64,000 nucleotides of DNA from CAZNHL01 sp964572965 (GCA_964572965.1 CAZNHL010000002.1:73835-137834); one strand, 5' to 3'; positions 37,901 to 46,117 are shown, counted from the first letter of the stretch. Numbers and translations: made by a program. Notes: generated by a model from the letters alone, not told the origin.

Positions 37901-38292
37901 GGGAATTTAGCAATCAGTTTATCAGCCGCTTTTAAAGCTGCCTCATACTGCTCACTTTCACGATAAATAACGATCAGGTTGACATGGAAAGATGCACAAA
38001 ATTCATTGGCGGCATTAATGCCTTGCTGGCAGGCTGCAATACCTTTCTCGTATTGCTTAGTATTAAGATAAGCATTTGATTTATCAAGCAATGCCCGGTA
38101 ATAATTTGTATCGCCTTCAGACACTTTATTGAGCTCCAGCAATGCTTTATCATAAGCTTCTTCCCTACGAAATTCATATGCCTTAATTAAAACTTCACCG
38201 GAATTGATTAAGGGATTTTCCTGCTGAGCAAATGCTGAGCTGCAAACAAATACGAATACTGCTGCGGCAAACAACTTGAAAGGTTGAGTCAT
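34987..38292 (-). CDS. Giant secreted TPR and YwqK/MORN-type repeat protein
   Basis: A 1,101-residue protein with a signal peptide (MTQPFKLFAAA to SSAFA-Q). Residues 20-200 carry TPRs (YYAGYYHKGYVYKAMKKPAEAIKYYKLALNLNPEDALSHFGLG). From about 400 to the end run some twenty repeats of the form G-x-x-K-x-Y-Y-x-N-G-x-L-x-x-x-x-x-Y, like MORN or YwqK repeats. The start at 38292 gives the better signal peptide; ATG at 38316 is also in frame. It is the first gene of a three-gene operon with both DUF3857 proteins, which suggests a shared envelope role. No toxin partner is present. Confidence 0.8.
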   Translation of the reverse strand: MTQPFKLFAAAVFVFVCSSAFAQQENPLINSGEVLIKAYEFRREEAYDKALLELNKVSEGDTNYYRALLDKSNAYLNTKQYEKGIAACQQGINAANEFCASFHVNLIVIYRESEQYEAALKAADKLIAKFPYYYAGYYHKGYVYKAMKKPAEAIKYYKLALNLNPEDALSHFGLGQVAAEENKPTQALLSYYTAVLVNPGSDRALKILSVIEDYCTKSYEGTPTGVVLSPEGAEDFDELDLILSNKMALSPKYKTNSKVTFNLIKQADVLISKLRQEPGNEGFWSKFYVPLYLNIQKQNLFEPFSYYLVQSTTNEGAAKIVLKNQARVKVFAGWLGKEWYASHCIVKLDVNGEKDKKVKLYFYASGMIEAIAPETSTETDFSGNWIFFHTNAYFSSKGVFNKAGKRTGLWEFYSRESGKLYEKAEFSEGNLDGNYIGLNKWGYNSYQANFVNGKKEGKVTDYYPYGKVMTDENYKNGVKEGQEITFHKNGAHKYECNYTQGKFDKDFKEYSADGKILREITLRNGIKEGVFKLYHKNGVLKEEGIYTADKLNGVNKGYYDNGQLSVVATYKMDILVGPYKRYYEDGVIQSEGTYDEKGKLAGEVKTYTAEGKLYQKQTYVKGDLATHICYTSDGKEIYNTTRKGSTLDYKAFYEDGTLKSEGKIIAGKTEGVWKNYDQNGALASQTTYKKDQLSGPGLYYLPNGKLYKEMNYEADEAEGYYKTFHINEKPAEEGWFQKGKKVGTWYKYFLDGTKSYEAFFIAGKLNGAKKSYSQKGRLNEEWIYDKDMVTGFKGYDSTGTVVFDSNRIENLNGEFVKRFNNKKKSFVGHYTEGDAYGDFIWYNYDGSVSCKGAYFNDQRIGKWVWNDENGKIKTEGFYKYGNKDSVWVDYFPNGKKKEVEFYKDDKLTGAYKLYFETGALHETSTYKNGELEGERIQYGQDGQTVIVRYYKKGKLLSYTYEGADKKLKTPIPVVNETAAVKTFYSNGNVAVEFTIDKGYYVGKYQRFHSNGKLWKDGIYINDELNGVYKEYYPDGTLFLQSNYVYGLPNGRTVKYHPNGKVMSSVNRIYDSLEGNAFYYNEAGVLTKKVTYYSDKVYGIGK

Positions 38293-38527
38293 TGTTTTAA
38301 ATAAATGTTTTTCCAAAAAACGTATAAACGCTTCACAAATTACTATATAAAATGGCTTAATATCAATTTAATTTACGTTTATAAAAAAGGACATATCAAG
38401 GTCTCCGATATTCATTATTTAGCTAAAAAAACCTCGTTAAAACCTTCTTTAACTCTATTAGTTTTAAACCTAAAACATTCGTAAATTAACTAAGGAGCAA
38501 TCTGATTAAACTTTTTAATTTTTCTTT

Positions 38528-39628
38528 ATGGCTGCAAAAAAAGGGGTGAAAATATTTCTTGTCATTACCGGTATTCTTATTACTGTAATCTTCATTTGTT
38601 TTTTCTATGCTGAAGGTTTTATTAAAGGTAAATTAATTGATGCCATAGAAGAACATACGGATTACAAAGCGAGCATTGCTGTATTAAGTTTCAGGGGCTT
38701 TGACGGGGCAGAAATTTCCGGCTTCGAGGTTAGTCCAAAACTTAATAAAGAAGATTTCAATAAAGCCAATGGATTCCAAAAAGACTGGATCAGGATTAAA
38801 AGCGGACACATTACAATTGTCGGAGCCAATTGGCTTAAATTGATTATGACTAAGCATATCAATTTTGATACGCTAATTTTGGATAAGGCCGACATCTATG
38901 CTTTTAGAAACAAAAAGCTCCCTCAACCTCCTTATATATACAAACCATTGCCAGGTCAGCAGCTTCGGGAAACCAAACTGGAGCTTACGATTCCACTCGT
39001 ACAGGTTAAAAATGGCAAAATAGCTTATGAAGAACTACCCGAAAAGGGAGACAAATCCGGTACAATCAGTTTTACAGAGTTTTATGCGTCTCTGTATCAC
39101 CTTAGTACCAATGATGAATATTCTATTAAAGAGCCAACTATTATTGCAGAAGGGAAAGCGAAAATACTGGATTCAATTCCTGCAGAAGTAGTTTACAAAT
39201 TTCATCTTAAGAACAACAAGTCGAGCTTTGAAGCAAAAATCAAATCTTTTTCAGCAACGGTGCTTAATCAGGCAATAAATCCGCTCGCCAATGCTGAAAT
39301 TGAAAGCGGGCACGTAAACTGGGTTCACTTAAAGTTTGATGCAGACAATAGTCAATCCAATGGATTCCTTAATATTTCTTATAAAGATCTTAAGCTAAAG
39401 ATTTTGTCTAAAGATCAGCACAAACATAAGTCGAAATTTAAATCATTTGCAGCCAACCTTCTTGTACATACAAAAAATGAGCCGGAAGCCGGAGACGAGG
39501 AATCAGAAGGAGAAATTAAGTTTAACCGAAGGAAAGACCGGTACATTTTTAACTTCTGGTGGAATTCCGTTAAATCGGGCGTGCTTTCTTCAGTTACAAA
39601 AGTTAATATACCTCCACCAAAGAAATAG
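38528..39628 (+). CDS. AsmA-like membrane-anchored protein, function unknown
   Basis: A 366-residue protein with one N-terminal helix (8-28) and a long beta-rich periplasmic part. Segments such as AEISGFEVSPKL, INFDTLILDKADIYAFR and LVQVKNGKIAYEELPEK resemble AsmA/DUF748 domains, which form lipid-transport bridges or influence outer-membrane assembly. The likeness is at pattern level only. It starts divergently from the TPR/MORN gene. Confidence 0.5.
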   Translation: MAAKKGVKIFLVITGILITVIFICFFYAEGFIKGKLIDAIEEHTDYKASIAVLSFRGFDGAEISGFEVSPKLNKEDFNKANGFQKDWIRIKSGHITIVGANWLKLIMTKHINFDTLILDKADIYAFRNKKLPQPPYIYKPLPGQQLRETKLELTIPLVQVKNGKIAYEELPEKGDKSGTISFTEFYASLYHLSTNDEYSIKEPTIIAEGKAKILDSIPAEVVYKFHLKNNKSSFEAKIKSFSATVLNQAINPLANAEIESGHVNWVHLKFDADNSQSNGFLNISYKDLKLKILSKDQHKHKSKFKSFAANLLVHTKNEPEAGDEESEGEIKFNRRKDRYIFNFWWNSVKSGVLSSVTKVNIPPPKK

Positions 39629-39663
39629 TTTTCTGCTGCTATAAAACCTGTTAATTTTACATT

Positions 39664-40443
39664 ATGACTATTGAAGACTTCCAATACCTGGTAAAAGAAT
39701 ATGGCTCAGATAATGGCTGGGCCTATACAGATGAATCCAGAAGTGCATCGTTTATTATTTTTGATGATAAAATATCAATTCATAGTAATTTTCTGGCACA
39801 ACGGATATTTGAAATATTTGAAGACGACAATGAGTTAAGCATCAGCAAGTCAGCACTAAACAAAACCGGAGACGCCATGGTAAGTGCTGATATGGAAGAC
39901 GAAGACTGGGATATTGCTTATCTCCATTGGGAAAAACTTTTGCATGATCTTAAGTATGTTAAACAACTTGAAAAACTGAATATAGGGGCAACTATCAGGG
40001 AATTACTGACATTAATTTGGGGGAACACAGCCACAAAGACATTTTCAGCAGTACCTGAACAAATTGCAGCTGACCCGGTTGTCATCTGGCAAATTGTAGA
40101 GCAAGCACTAAAACAGGCAGGTTTGCTTACTGCATTTTACTGGGAAGACTGGGCAAATAAAGGTATTCATGCATTAAATGAGTTATCTGCGCTGAAAAGT
40201 AAACATGTACAGCTTAATAAGCCAAATGATGCAGAAGAGGAAACAATAGGAGCAACGCTTTACTATACCACAGCTATTCTCAACTTTTTCAATAAACAGC
40301 TGGAGAGTCATTCACTGACCGTTGTAGCTATTGGCGCTCAGTTTGAAGAATTACAAACATTTGTATGCCTTTCAGGCGACGAACAGACTTTGGAAGAGAT
40401 TACAGCTAAGCTTGAGCAGCTTTGCCTGAAATATGAGTATTAA
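39664..40443 (+). CDS. Acidic cytosolic protein of unknown function
   Basis: A 259-residue protein, strongly acidic, with no signal peptide or membrane segment. I do not recognise the family. It has an N-terminal alpha/beta region (ASFIIFDDKISIHSNFLAQRIFEIF), a helical middle and an alpha/beta tail (SLTVVAIGAQFEELQTFVCLSGDEQ). It follows the AsmA-like gene by 35 bases and may be co-transcribed. A terminator shared with the QueD-like gene follows. Confidence 0.5.
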   Translation: MTIEDFQYLVKEYGSDNGWAYTDESRSASFIIFDDKISIHSNFLAQRIFEIFEDDNELSISKSALNKTGDAMVSADMEDEDWDIAYLHWEKLLHDLKYVKQLEKLNIGATIRELLTLIWGNTATKTFSAVPEQIAADPVVIWQIVEQALKQAGLLTAFYWEDWANKGIHALNELSALKSKHVQLNKPNDAEEETIGATLYYTTAILNFFNKQLESHSLTVVAIGAQFEELQTFVCLSGDEQTLEEITAKLEQLCLKYEY

Positions 40444-40534
40444 AAACATTCATAAAAACGGCGCTGCTCCAACGGAAATAAAAGTAGTGATTGCTCAGGA
40501 TGCCTGAGTGAAGTTGAATGCACTTTCACAAAAA

Positions 40535-40560
40535 AGCCCGCAGATTAAAATCTGCGGGCT
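40535..40560. terminator. Bidirectional terminator
   Basis: Perfect 10-bp arms AGCCCGCAGA and TCTGCGGGCT around a TTAAAA loop, with A-run before and T-run after. It lies between converging genes ending at 40443 and 40567. Confidence 0.9.
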
Positions 40561-40566
40561 TTTTTG

Positions 40567-40986
40567 TTACTCTCCCAAATATTCCACAAAATTCCGCGGG
40601 GTTTCGTAGAGTGTTATTTTATACAATTTTGCATTAGGTGCAATTTCTGTTATCGGCCTGTCAAGGATTTTCCAAAACTCCATTGCCAGTATTTCTGTGC
40701 TGGCCATTTTACCTTTCATGAAGTCTACGTCCATGTTCAGGTTTTTGTGATCTACTTTTGAAATAACCTCATTACGGATAAGTGTGCTCAGCTTTTTCAA
40801 GTCAATTACAAATCCGGTATCAGGATCAGGTACTCCTTTTACGGTAACAATCAACTCAAAATTATGTCCATGCCAGTTGTGGTTGGCACAAGGACCAAAT
40901 ACTTCTGCATTTTTTTCGTCCGACCAGTTCGGATTAAATAATTTATGAGCAGCGTTAAAATGTTCTTTTCTACAGATATATACCAT
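40567..40986 (-). CDS. queD: 6-carboxytetrahydropterin synthase / PTPS-family protein
   Basis: A 139-residue protein. Zinc ligands His14 (FNAAHKL), His39 and His41 (HNWHGHNF) and the catalytic Cys33 (GPCANH) are in place, with FVIDLKKL, KVDHKNLN and the C-terminal Glu in YETPRN. This is the QueD/PTPS fold that makes carboxytetrahydropterin for queuosine-type nucleosides or related pterins. ATG at 40986 matches the family N-terminus; the ORF is open further upstream. Other que genes are not in the window. Confidence 0.85.
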   Translation of the reverse strand: MVYICRKEHFNAAHKLFNPNWSDEKNAEVFGPCANHNWHGHNFELIVTVKGVPDPDTGFVIDLKKLSTLIRNEVISKVDHKNLNMDVDFMKGKMASTEILAMEFWKILDRPITEIAPNAKLYKITLYETPRNFVEYLGE

Positions 40987-41038
40987 GTTACCCCTTACCC
41001 TCTCGGGTCTTTTTCTATGCAAACTTGTTTCTGTAGCG

Positions 41039-41046
41039 CAAATATA
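41039..41046 (-). promoter_or_regulatory. Promoter -7 box of the QueD-like gene
   Basis: TATATTTG on the minus strand (CAAATATA on plus) matches TAnnTTTG and lies about 50 bases before the ATG at 40986. No clear TTTG is seen 17-23 bp upstream, so support is partial. Confidence 0.45.
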
Positions 41047-41148
41047 CAAAGAATGGGATTCCTAAAACGATTATTTACAGTAATTGAGGTATACTGTATT
41101 TCAAAGTTGTCTTTTTTTGATTTTAGTCAATTTTCCGGATAAAAATAT

Positions 41149-41177
41149 GCCTTAGGTTTGCCTTATAAACCTAAGGC
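41149..41177. promoter_or_regulatory. Palindromic operator overlapping a promoter box
   Basis: An 11-bp perfect inverted repeat, GCCTTAGGTTT at 41149-41159 and AAACCTAAGGC at 41167-41177, with a 7-base loop. It contains TAGGTTTG at 41153-41160, a match to the -7 box. It ends 3 bases before the ATG of a micro-ORF. There is no T-run, so a repressor site is more likely than a terminator. Confidence 0.55.
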
Positions 41178-41180
41178 ACT

Positions 41181-41309
41181 ATGAGAAACATTTTTCTATT
41201 ACTTTTACTATGTATTATCCTGCTAAGCTCTAAAAACTGCTATTACAAACACTGTGACAAATACTCTGTAAGTAAAGAGGCTATTTATTGTGATACACTA
41301 ACAGACTAA
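41181..41309 (+). CDS. Cys-containing secreted micropeptide (42 residues)
   Basis: ATG at 41181 to TAA at 41307-41309. The first 17 residues (MRNIFLLLLLCIILLSS) form a signal or membrane segment. The short mature part has three Cys (NCYYKHCDKYS and IYCDTL) and no known motif. It directly follows the palindrome at 41149 and converges on the ABC permease. Support comes from the signal-peptide shape and promoter position only; it may be a real small protein or chance. Confidence 0.4.
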   Translation: MRNIFLLLLLCIILLSSKNCYYKHCDKYSVSKEAIYCDTLTD

Positions 41310-41321
41310 AACAGCTACTTA

Positions 41322-42320
41322 CTAAGCAAACTTGTTTTTATAAAGCAGATAAACGAAAAACGGGATTCCCAAAAATGAAGTTATGACCCCTATGGGAATT
41401 CCGGCCGGAGGGTAAATAATTCTTGATAAAATATCACAAGCCATCAGGAATGCTCCTCCTATAAAAATAGAAACCAGGAGATTGTATTTGCCTGTTCCTC
41501 CGCATAAAGCTCTCGTAAAATGCGGCACCATAAGGCCGACAAAACCAATGGGGCCCGATAAGGAAACTGTTGAGCCAACAAGTAAAGCGGTTATCAGTAA
41601 CACTTCCCACCGGAAACGGTTTACTTCAAGCCCTAAAGATGAAGCTCTTTTATCTCCTAAAAGCATCAGATCAAGATTACGCGCCATTCTAAAGGAAGCC
41701 AGTACAGCAAAAAACACAAGGGCCAGCAACCATTTCACACCGTCCCAGTCTGCACGTTCAAGGTTACCCATTGTCCAGGCCAGGATGCTTTTCAGCTTAT
41801 TATCGTTACTCCCAAGGAAAATCAACAAGCTTAATAAAGCACCGGACAGAGACGATAAGGCCAGACCCGCCAACAACAACTTAGTAGTTTGGATGCGCCC
41901 TGCGCCATGAGCAATGCTTACTGCCAGTAAAGTGACCAGTAGCGCACCTCCGAAAGCAAATACAGTAGGAATATAGAAACCTGATAAGCTGACCGGAATA
42001 ATACCGGCATGAATCAGGTTAGCTCCAAGAGAAGCCCCTGATGATGTACCCAGAATATATGGGTCAGCCAAAGGGTTATTAAACAGGTTTTGAACCAGGT
42101 AACCGGAATAAGCCAGTGTCCCTCCTATCAGCCAGGCAAGCAACAGGCGCGGTAAACGCAGCTCCCAGATCACAGTATATTCCAACCCCTCTTTTCCATT
42201 TGAGAATAAAGCTGTAATGTCCTCAAACGTCGTCTCCACGCTACCTACCTGCAAACCCCAAATAAGCAGTAATAAGGCAGCTATGACAGCGATTAATATG
42301 ACGGAGATGCTTCGGTTCAT
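41322..42320 (-). CDS. FecCD/BtuC-family ABC transporter permease
   Basis: A 332-residue protein with about nine or ten membrane helices. Family signatures include LRLPRLLLAWLIGGTLAYSGYLVQNLFNNPLADPYILGTSSGASLGA and the late GPIGFVGLMVPHFTRAL. It should form the membrane channel for iron-siderophore, heme or cobalamin import. It follows the substrate-binding gene by 70 bases. The usual ATPase gene does not follow. Confidence 0.88.
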   Translation of the reverse strand: MNRSISVILIAVIAALLLLIWGLQVGSVETTFEDITALFSNGKEGLEYTVIWELRLPRLLLAWLIGGTLAYSGYLVQNLFNNPLADPYILGTSSGASLGANLIHAGIIPVSLSGFYIPTVFAFGGALLVTLLAVSIAHGAGRIQTTKLLLAGLALSSLSGALLSLLIFLGSNDNKLKSILAWTMGNLERADWDGVKWLLALVFFAVLASFRMARNLDLMLLGDKRASSLGLEVNRFRWEVLLITALLVGSTVSLSGPIGFVGLMVPHFTRALCGGTGKYNLLVSIFIGGAFLMACDILSRIIYPPAGIPIGVITSFLGIPFFVYLLYKNKFA

Positions 42321-42390
42321 TTATTATTTTTGATCGAAAGATTTAAAGATTGGAGAAATCTCTAACCCACATTTTAAGCCTTTATAGTTT

Positions 42391-43293
42391 TCAGCGTTTC
42401 GCATTCTTCAATACGCGTTTAATCTCCGTTACGGCCTCTGCAATTCTTGGTCCTGGCCTGGAAATCAAATCGTCATTTACTACAAAAAGCTGCTTTTTTA
42501 CATAAGCGTTGGTTTTCTTTAATTCCGGATAAAGCTTCCACAGTGTTTCATGCACTACCAGTGAGTCGGTAGCCAAAATAAAGTCAGGGTTTATCTTTAA
42601 AATATACTCTCTTGAAACGGCAGGAAAAGGGCTGTCCAATGTATCTTTAATGGCATTATCTGATCCGGCCAGTTTTAATAAGTCTGTTGCATAAGAATTT
42701 CTCCCATACACATAGAGCGGATCAGAACTAATCAGGATCAACACGTTAGGTTTAGTACTGCTGCTTTCAGCGCTTACTGCCTCAATTGCATTTTTCAGTT
42801 CTTTTTCGGCCAACTCTGCCTGTTTTTCACGATGCAGGATTTGACCCAGCTCATGCAGGCATGCAGGTACATCAGCCACAAAATCTACCTTTTGAAAATA
42901 AACAGGTATCCCAAGTTGCGTCAGCTTATCAGCATCCTGCGTGTTCATCATCCCTGTTTTAGTAAGAATCAGGTCTGGTTTCAGTTTCAGGATTTTTTCA
43001 ATATCGGGAGGGTAAGCATTTACAGCCGGCTTATCTAATATCTGTTTAGGATAGTTACAATAAGTGGTACGGCCAACAATCATACTGTCGTCACAAACAA
43101 TGGCCAGCAATTCTGTAGATGAAGGTGCAAGTCCCATTATTTTCTTTGGTACCGACTTCAGTACAACTTCCCTGCCCAGAGCATCTTTTAATTTTATTTC
43201 CTGACCCTGTTCTTGTTTCCGGCTCGCTTTACTGCATGCAAACAGCACAACAACCAATAAAAGGTATAATAATCTGGTGTAAAATTGCTTCAT
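42391..43293 (-). CDS. Metal-chelate-binding lipoprotein (BtuF/FhuD type)
   Basis: A 300-residue protein with signal and lipobox LFACS near residues 18-22. The helical-backbone metal receptor pattern is clear: KIMGLAPSSTELLAIV, VGRTTYCNYP, DIEKILKLKPDLIL and a second lobe with INPDFILATD. It captures cobalamin, heme or a siderophore and passes it to the permease. ATG at 43293 gives a standard lipoprotein signal; a further ATG at 43308 is in frame. No cobalamin riboswitch fits in the 105 bases upstream. Confidence 0.82.
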   Translation of the reverse strand: MKQFYTRLLYLLLVVVLFACSKASRKQEQGQEIKLKDALGREVVLKSVPKKIMGLAPSSTELLAIVCDDSMIVGRTTYCNYPKQILDKPAVNAYPPDIEKILKLKPDLILTKTGMMNTQDADKLTQLGIPVYFQKVDFVADVPACLHELGQILHREKQAELAEKELKNAIEAVSAESSSTKPNVLILISSDPLYVYGRNSYATDLLKLAGSDNAIKDTLDSPFPAVSREYILKINPDFILATDSLVVHETLWKLYPELKKTNAYVKKQLFVVNDDLISRPGPRIAEAVTEIKRVLKNAKR

Positions 43294-43398
43294 CCTGCAA
43301 TTTAGCATTGTAAAGGATACAAACCAGTAAATTACACTAAAGGGGTTCTATAAAACCGTTCTTTTTACTATTTTTACAATAGCTAAAAAACGTAAAAT

Positions 43399-44364
43399 AT
43401 GTTCGTAGTAACTGGTGCTGCCGGCTTTATCGGAAGCTGTTTAATAAGTCGTTTAAATCAGGACAATTTCAATTTTATTATTGCTGTTGACGATTTTTCA
43501 AATCCTGAAAAAAACAAAAACCTTGAGGGTAAAAAAATACAGGAGAAGGTAGACAGAAAAGACTTCTTTCATTGGCTTGAAAAAAACTACAAGCAGGTTG
43601 AATTTATATTTCACATCGGTGCCCGCACAGACACTACTGAATTCAACTGGGATATTTTCCAGGAATTGAACGTAGATTATTCTCAGAAAATATGGAAAGC
43701 CTGTATTGATTATCAGATTCCATTGGTTTATGCTTCTTCTGCTGCTACTTATGGTTTAGGAGAACTGGGATATGACGATAATGAAGCAGACATCCCTAAA
43801 TTGAAACCACTAAATCCTTACGGAGACAGTAAGCAGGTATTTGATGTTTGGGCTTTAGAACAAAAAGAAAAACCATTCTTCTGGGCCGGCTTGAAATTCT
43901 TCAACGTTTACGGACCAAATGAATACCATAAAGGACGTATGGCTTCTGTAATCATGCATGCCTTTAACCAAATCGGAGCTACCGGCGGAATGAAACTTTT
44001 CCGTTCACACAACCCTAACTTTAAGGATGGAGAACAGATGCGTGATTTCGTTTATGTGAAGGATGTGGTAGAGGTAATTGTATTCCTTATGAACCACCGC
44101 AAAAATTCAGGCATTTATAACCTGGGCAGCGGCAAAGCCCGTCCTTTCCTGGACTTGGTAAAAAGTACTTTCAAGGCTGTTAACAAACCTGAAAATATTT
44201 CATTCATTGATACCCCTGCCGATATACGTGACAAGTACCAGTATTTCACTGAAGCAAACATGAACAAACTTAAGTCTATCGGATATTCCAGACCATTTAC
44301 TTCGCTTGAAGAAGGGGTAACTGATTACGTGAAAAACTATCTGATTGAGAAGAAGTATTATTAG
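43399..44364 (+). CDS. hldD: ADP-glyceromanno-heptose 6-epimerase (HldD/RfaD-like)
   Basis: A 321-residue extended SDR. TGAAGFIGS binds NAD(P); the catalytic Tyr-x3-Lys is in NPYGDSKQVFD; ARTDTT and FFNVYGPNEYHKGRMASV are typical of HldD. It should interconvert the D- and L-forms of ADP-heptose for lipopolysaccharide core. ATG at 43399 lies at the family start. It stands alone between divergent and convergent genes. Confidence 0.85.
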   Translation: MFVVTGAAGFIGSCLISRLNQDNFNFIIAVDDFSNPEKNKNLEGKKIQEKVDRKDFFHWLEKNYKQVEFIFHIGARTDTTEFNWDIFQELNVDYSQKIWKACIDYQIPLVYASSAATYGLGELGYDDNEADIPKLKPLNPYGDSKQVFDVWALEQKEKPFFWAGLKFFNVYGPNEYHKGRMASVIMHAFNQIGATGGMKLFRSHNPNFKDGEQMRDFVYVKDVVEVIVFLMNHRKNSGIYNLGSGKARPFLDLVKSTFKAVNKPENISFIDTPADIRDKYQYFTEANMNKLKSIGYSRPFTSLEEGVTDYVKNYLIEKKYY

Positions 44365-44372
44365 TGATTGAA

Positions 44373-44467
44373 AGATTACAAAATTTAAAAGATTTTAAGA
44401 TTAAACAAGAAAGGAGCGTGATAGCTCCTTTCTTGTTTAATTGAAATTCCAATCAATTTTGTAATCT
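44373..44467. repeat. Outer inverted repeat around a terminator
   Basis: AGATTACAAAATT at 44373-44385 and its exact complement at 44455-44467 flank the hairpin at 44401. Both flanks are rich in GATT and AAAGATT words, also seen at 42331-42358, and look like dispersed intergenic repeat material. Confidence 0.6.
44401..44440. terminator. Bidirectional terminator, long stem
   Basis: A 17-bp perfect stem (44401-44417 and 44424-44440) with a GTGATA loop. A-rich on one side and T-rich on the other, between the converging genes that end at 44364 and 44493. Confidence 0.85.
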
Positions 44468-44492
44468 TATAATTTTTCAATATTCAAATCTC

Positions 44493-45251
44493 CTAATACA
44501 TCGCCTGTTGCATAGGTTGTTGCCTTATGGGATAAATGTGTTCTTCCTTCATCAGCACATTCATAAAAATCCAGCCTACTGAAATTGAAAACACGGATGA
44601 TTGTGACGGATAGTTTAATGCTATTTTATTAGGGTCATTCACAAACTCATAGTTACTTTGCTCTTTTACAAAGTTATTAGGATACCAGGTAAACTTGATA
44701 AAGCTATATGAGCCTACAAGCTCTATAAAAAATGCAGGGTTGAACAATTCAACTTTATCTGAAAACCACTCCGAATTTCTGGATTTTGTTCCGTTTTGAA
44801 ATACTTTCTCTTTGTAATTAAAGAACATATTCAACTCTCCTCCGGCTGCCAGATAGCGGTGCTTACCCATATTCCCAAGCTTAATGGCCAATGGCATATA
44901 AAGAGAATAAACACGTTGTTTTACTTTGATTTCGGAGCCATCACTCAGTGTTGGCCGTGCTATAAAACCGATATTTTTAATCCCCAGACCGGTATAAATC
45001 CCAACAGGCCTGGCAATATTGAAATGTAATTGTTCTGAACCATTAAAAAAGGGGGCAAAACGTACAATATCCCTTATTCCTTCGTCATTTTGGGTTGTAT
45101 TCGAAAAGGAGAAATTTATTTCCGGAGCAAAAGTATACTCAAAGAACTTATAATCTCTGGGTCTCGGTTTTTGCGAAGATTCTCCGGATGTTTGTCCAAA
45201 TGTACTATAGGCTAATAAGATGAAACAGAGAGATGAAAAAAGCTTATTCAT
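44493..45251 (-). CDS. Secreted outer-membrane-barrel-like protein, function unknown
   Basis: A 252-residue protein with signal peptide 1-19 (ending TFG-Q). The body shows short amphipathic strands ending in aromatic residues (FEYTFAPEINFSFSN, HFNIARPVGIYTGLGI, RVYSLYMPLAIKLGN, FFIELVGSYSFIKFTWYP), consistent with a small beta-barrel. I do not recognise a named family. It lies 146 bases after the carotenoid operon on the same strand and may be read through from it. Confidence 0.55.
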   Translation of the reverse strand: MNKLFSSLCFILLAYSTFGQTSGESSQKPRPRDYKFFEYTFAPEINFSFSNTTQNDEGIRDIVRFAPFFNGSEQLHFNIARPVGIYTGLGIKNIGFIARPTLSDGSEIKVKQRVYSLYMPLAIKLGNMGKHRYLAAGGELNMFFNYKEKVFQNGTKSRNSEWFSDKVELFNPAFFIELVGSYSFIKFTWYPNNFVKEQSNYEFVNDPNKIALNYPSQSSVFSISVGWIFMNVLMKEEHIYPIRQQPMQQAMY

Positions 45252-45397
45252 AACCTTATTGCTTTAGTTAAAAATGACTATTCATAAAAATTATTTCCAT
45301 CGGAAAGAGCTTTGACCTTATCCAACGAATTGGGAATGACAGAGCTTATCTAAGTCGCAAAGCGCCATTCACACACGTGCTCTGGCTTCTCCTATAA

Positions 45398-46102
45398 TTA
45401 AACTCTGTCTGGCTTATTTTGTTTTTGAAAAGTCTCATACAGGATCACAATACCCAGTATAAGCAAAACTGTATAGGCAATTTCTTCAACAGGAATTGTA
45501 AACAATCTTGGCCCCAGTATTTCCGCATTGTTATACCAGACAATCGGCTCTTCAGTAAAACTGCCAGTCAGCATAGAATCAACCACCAAAAAAGGTACCT
45601 GAATAATAAAAAAGGCTACCCAGAAATATCCCATATAAGACGCCTTTCTATTGAGTGTAAGCTGGTAGAGTAAAATAGCAGAAGTTAAAACAAAGACCAC
45701 CAGAGGATAAAGTTTATCCAAGTTGAGAATACCTAAAATAACACAAATAGCTAAAGCCAATATAGTAAAGAAAGTAGCTATCGGAACAGGCAACTGAACT
45801 TTGTAGTGCTGTAATGTAGCATAAATAAACATGGAGGCATAAGGAATGCTCAGAAAGAAAAGCAATTCTTCAAGAGGCAAGCCTAAAATAAAATAACCTG
45901 TTATATAACGTTCAGAGAAGCCCCATACTCCTATGCTTACAAAATATAAATCCCAGATAATAAGTAATACTGCCACAACCAGAATAGCAGGCCATACAAA
46001 CTTCCACTTTGATACAAAGTGCATATTGGGCTCAAAGCTCCATGCAATAGGAAATGCTACCGTAAAAATATTGATTAACAGGTATAAGTAGTGAGTCTCC
46101 AT
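45398..46102 (-). CDS. Heterodimer-type lycopene cyclase, fused domains (CrtYcd-like)
   Basis: A 234-residue protein with six or seven membrane helices in two related halves. Each half carries the conserved Pro-x-Glu-Glu: LPLEELLFF near 77 and IPVEEIAYT near 205. This is the fused CrtYc-CrtYd cyclase that forms beta-ionone rings on lycopene. With CruF and CrtD-like genes in the operon, one end is probably cyclised and the other hydroxylated. It is 15 bases after idi in the carotenoid operon. Confidence 0.88.
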   Translation of the reverse strand: METHYLYLLINIFTVAFPIAWSFEPNMHFVSKWKFVWPAILVVAVLLIIWDLYFVSIGVWGFSERYITGYFILGLPLEELLFFLSIPYASMFIYATLQHYKVQLPVPIATFFTILALAICVILGILNLDKLYPLVVFVLTSAILLYQLTLNRKASYMGYFWVAFFIIQVPFLVVDSMLTGSFTEEPIVWYNNAEILGPRLFTIPVEEIAYTVLLILGIVILYETFQKQNKPDRV

Positions 46103-46117
46103 TTTGTTTGCTTTAAA

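Noticed and set aside
41149..41177. Palindrome considered as a terminator
   Set aside because: No T-run follows it on either strand, and it contains a -7 promoter box; an operator is the simpler reading.
43294..43398. Possible cobalamin riboswitch before the binding lipoprotein
   Set aside because: Only 105 bases are available and no B12-box-like sequence or matching structure was seen.
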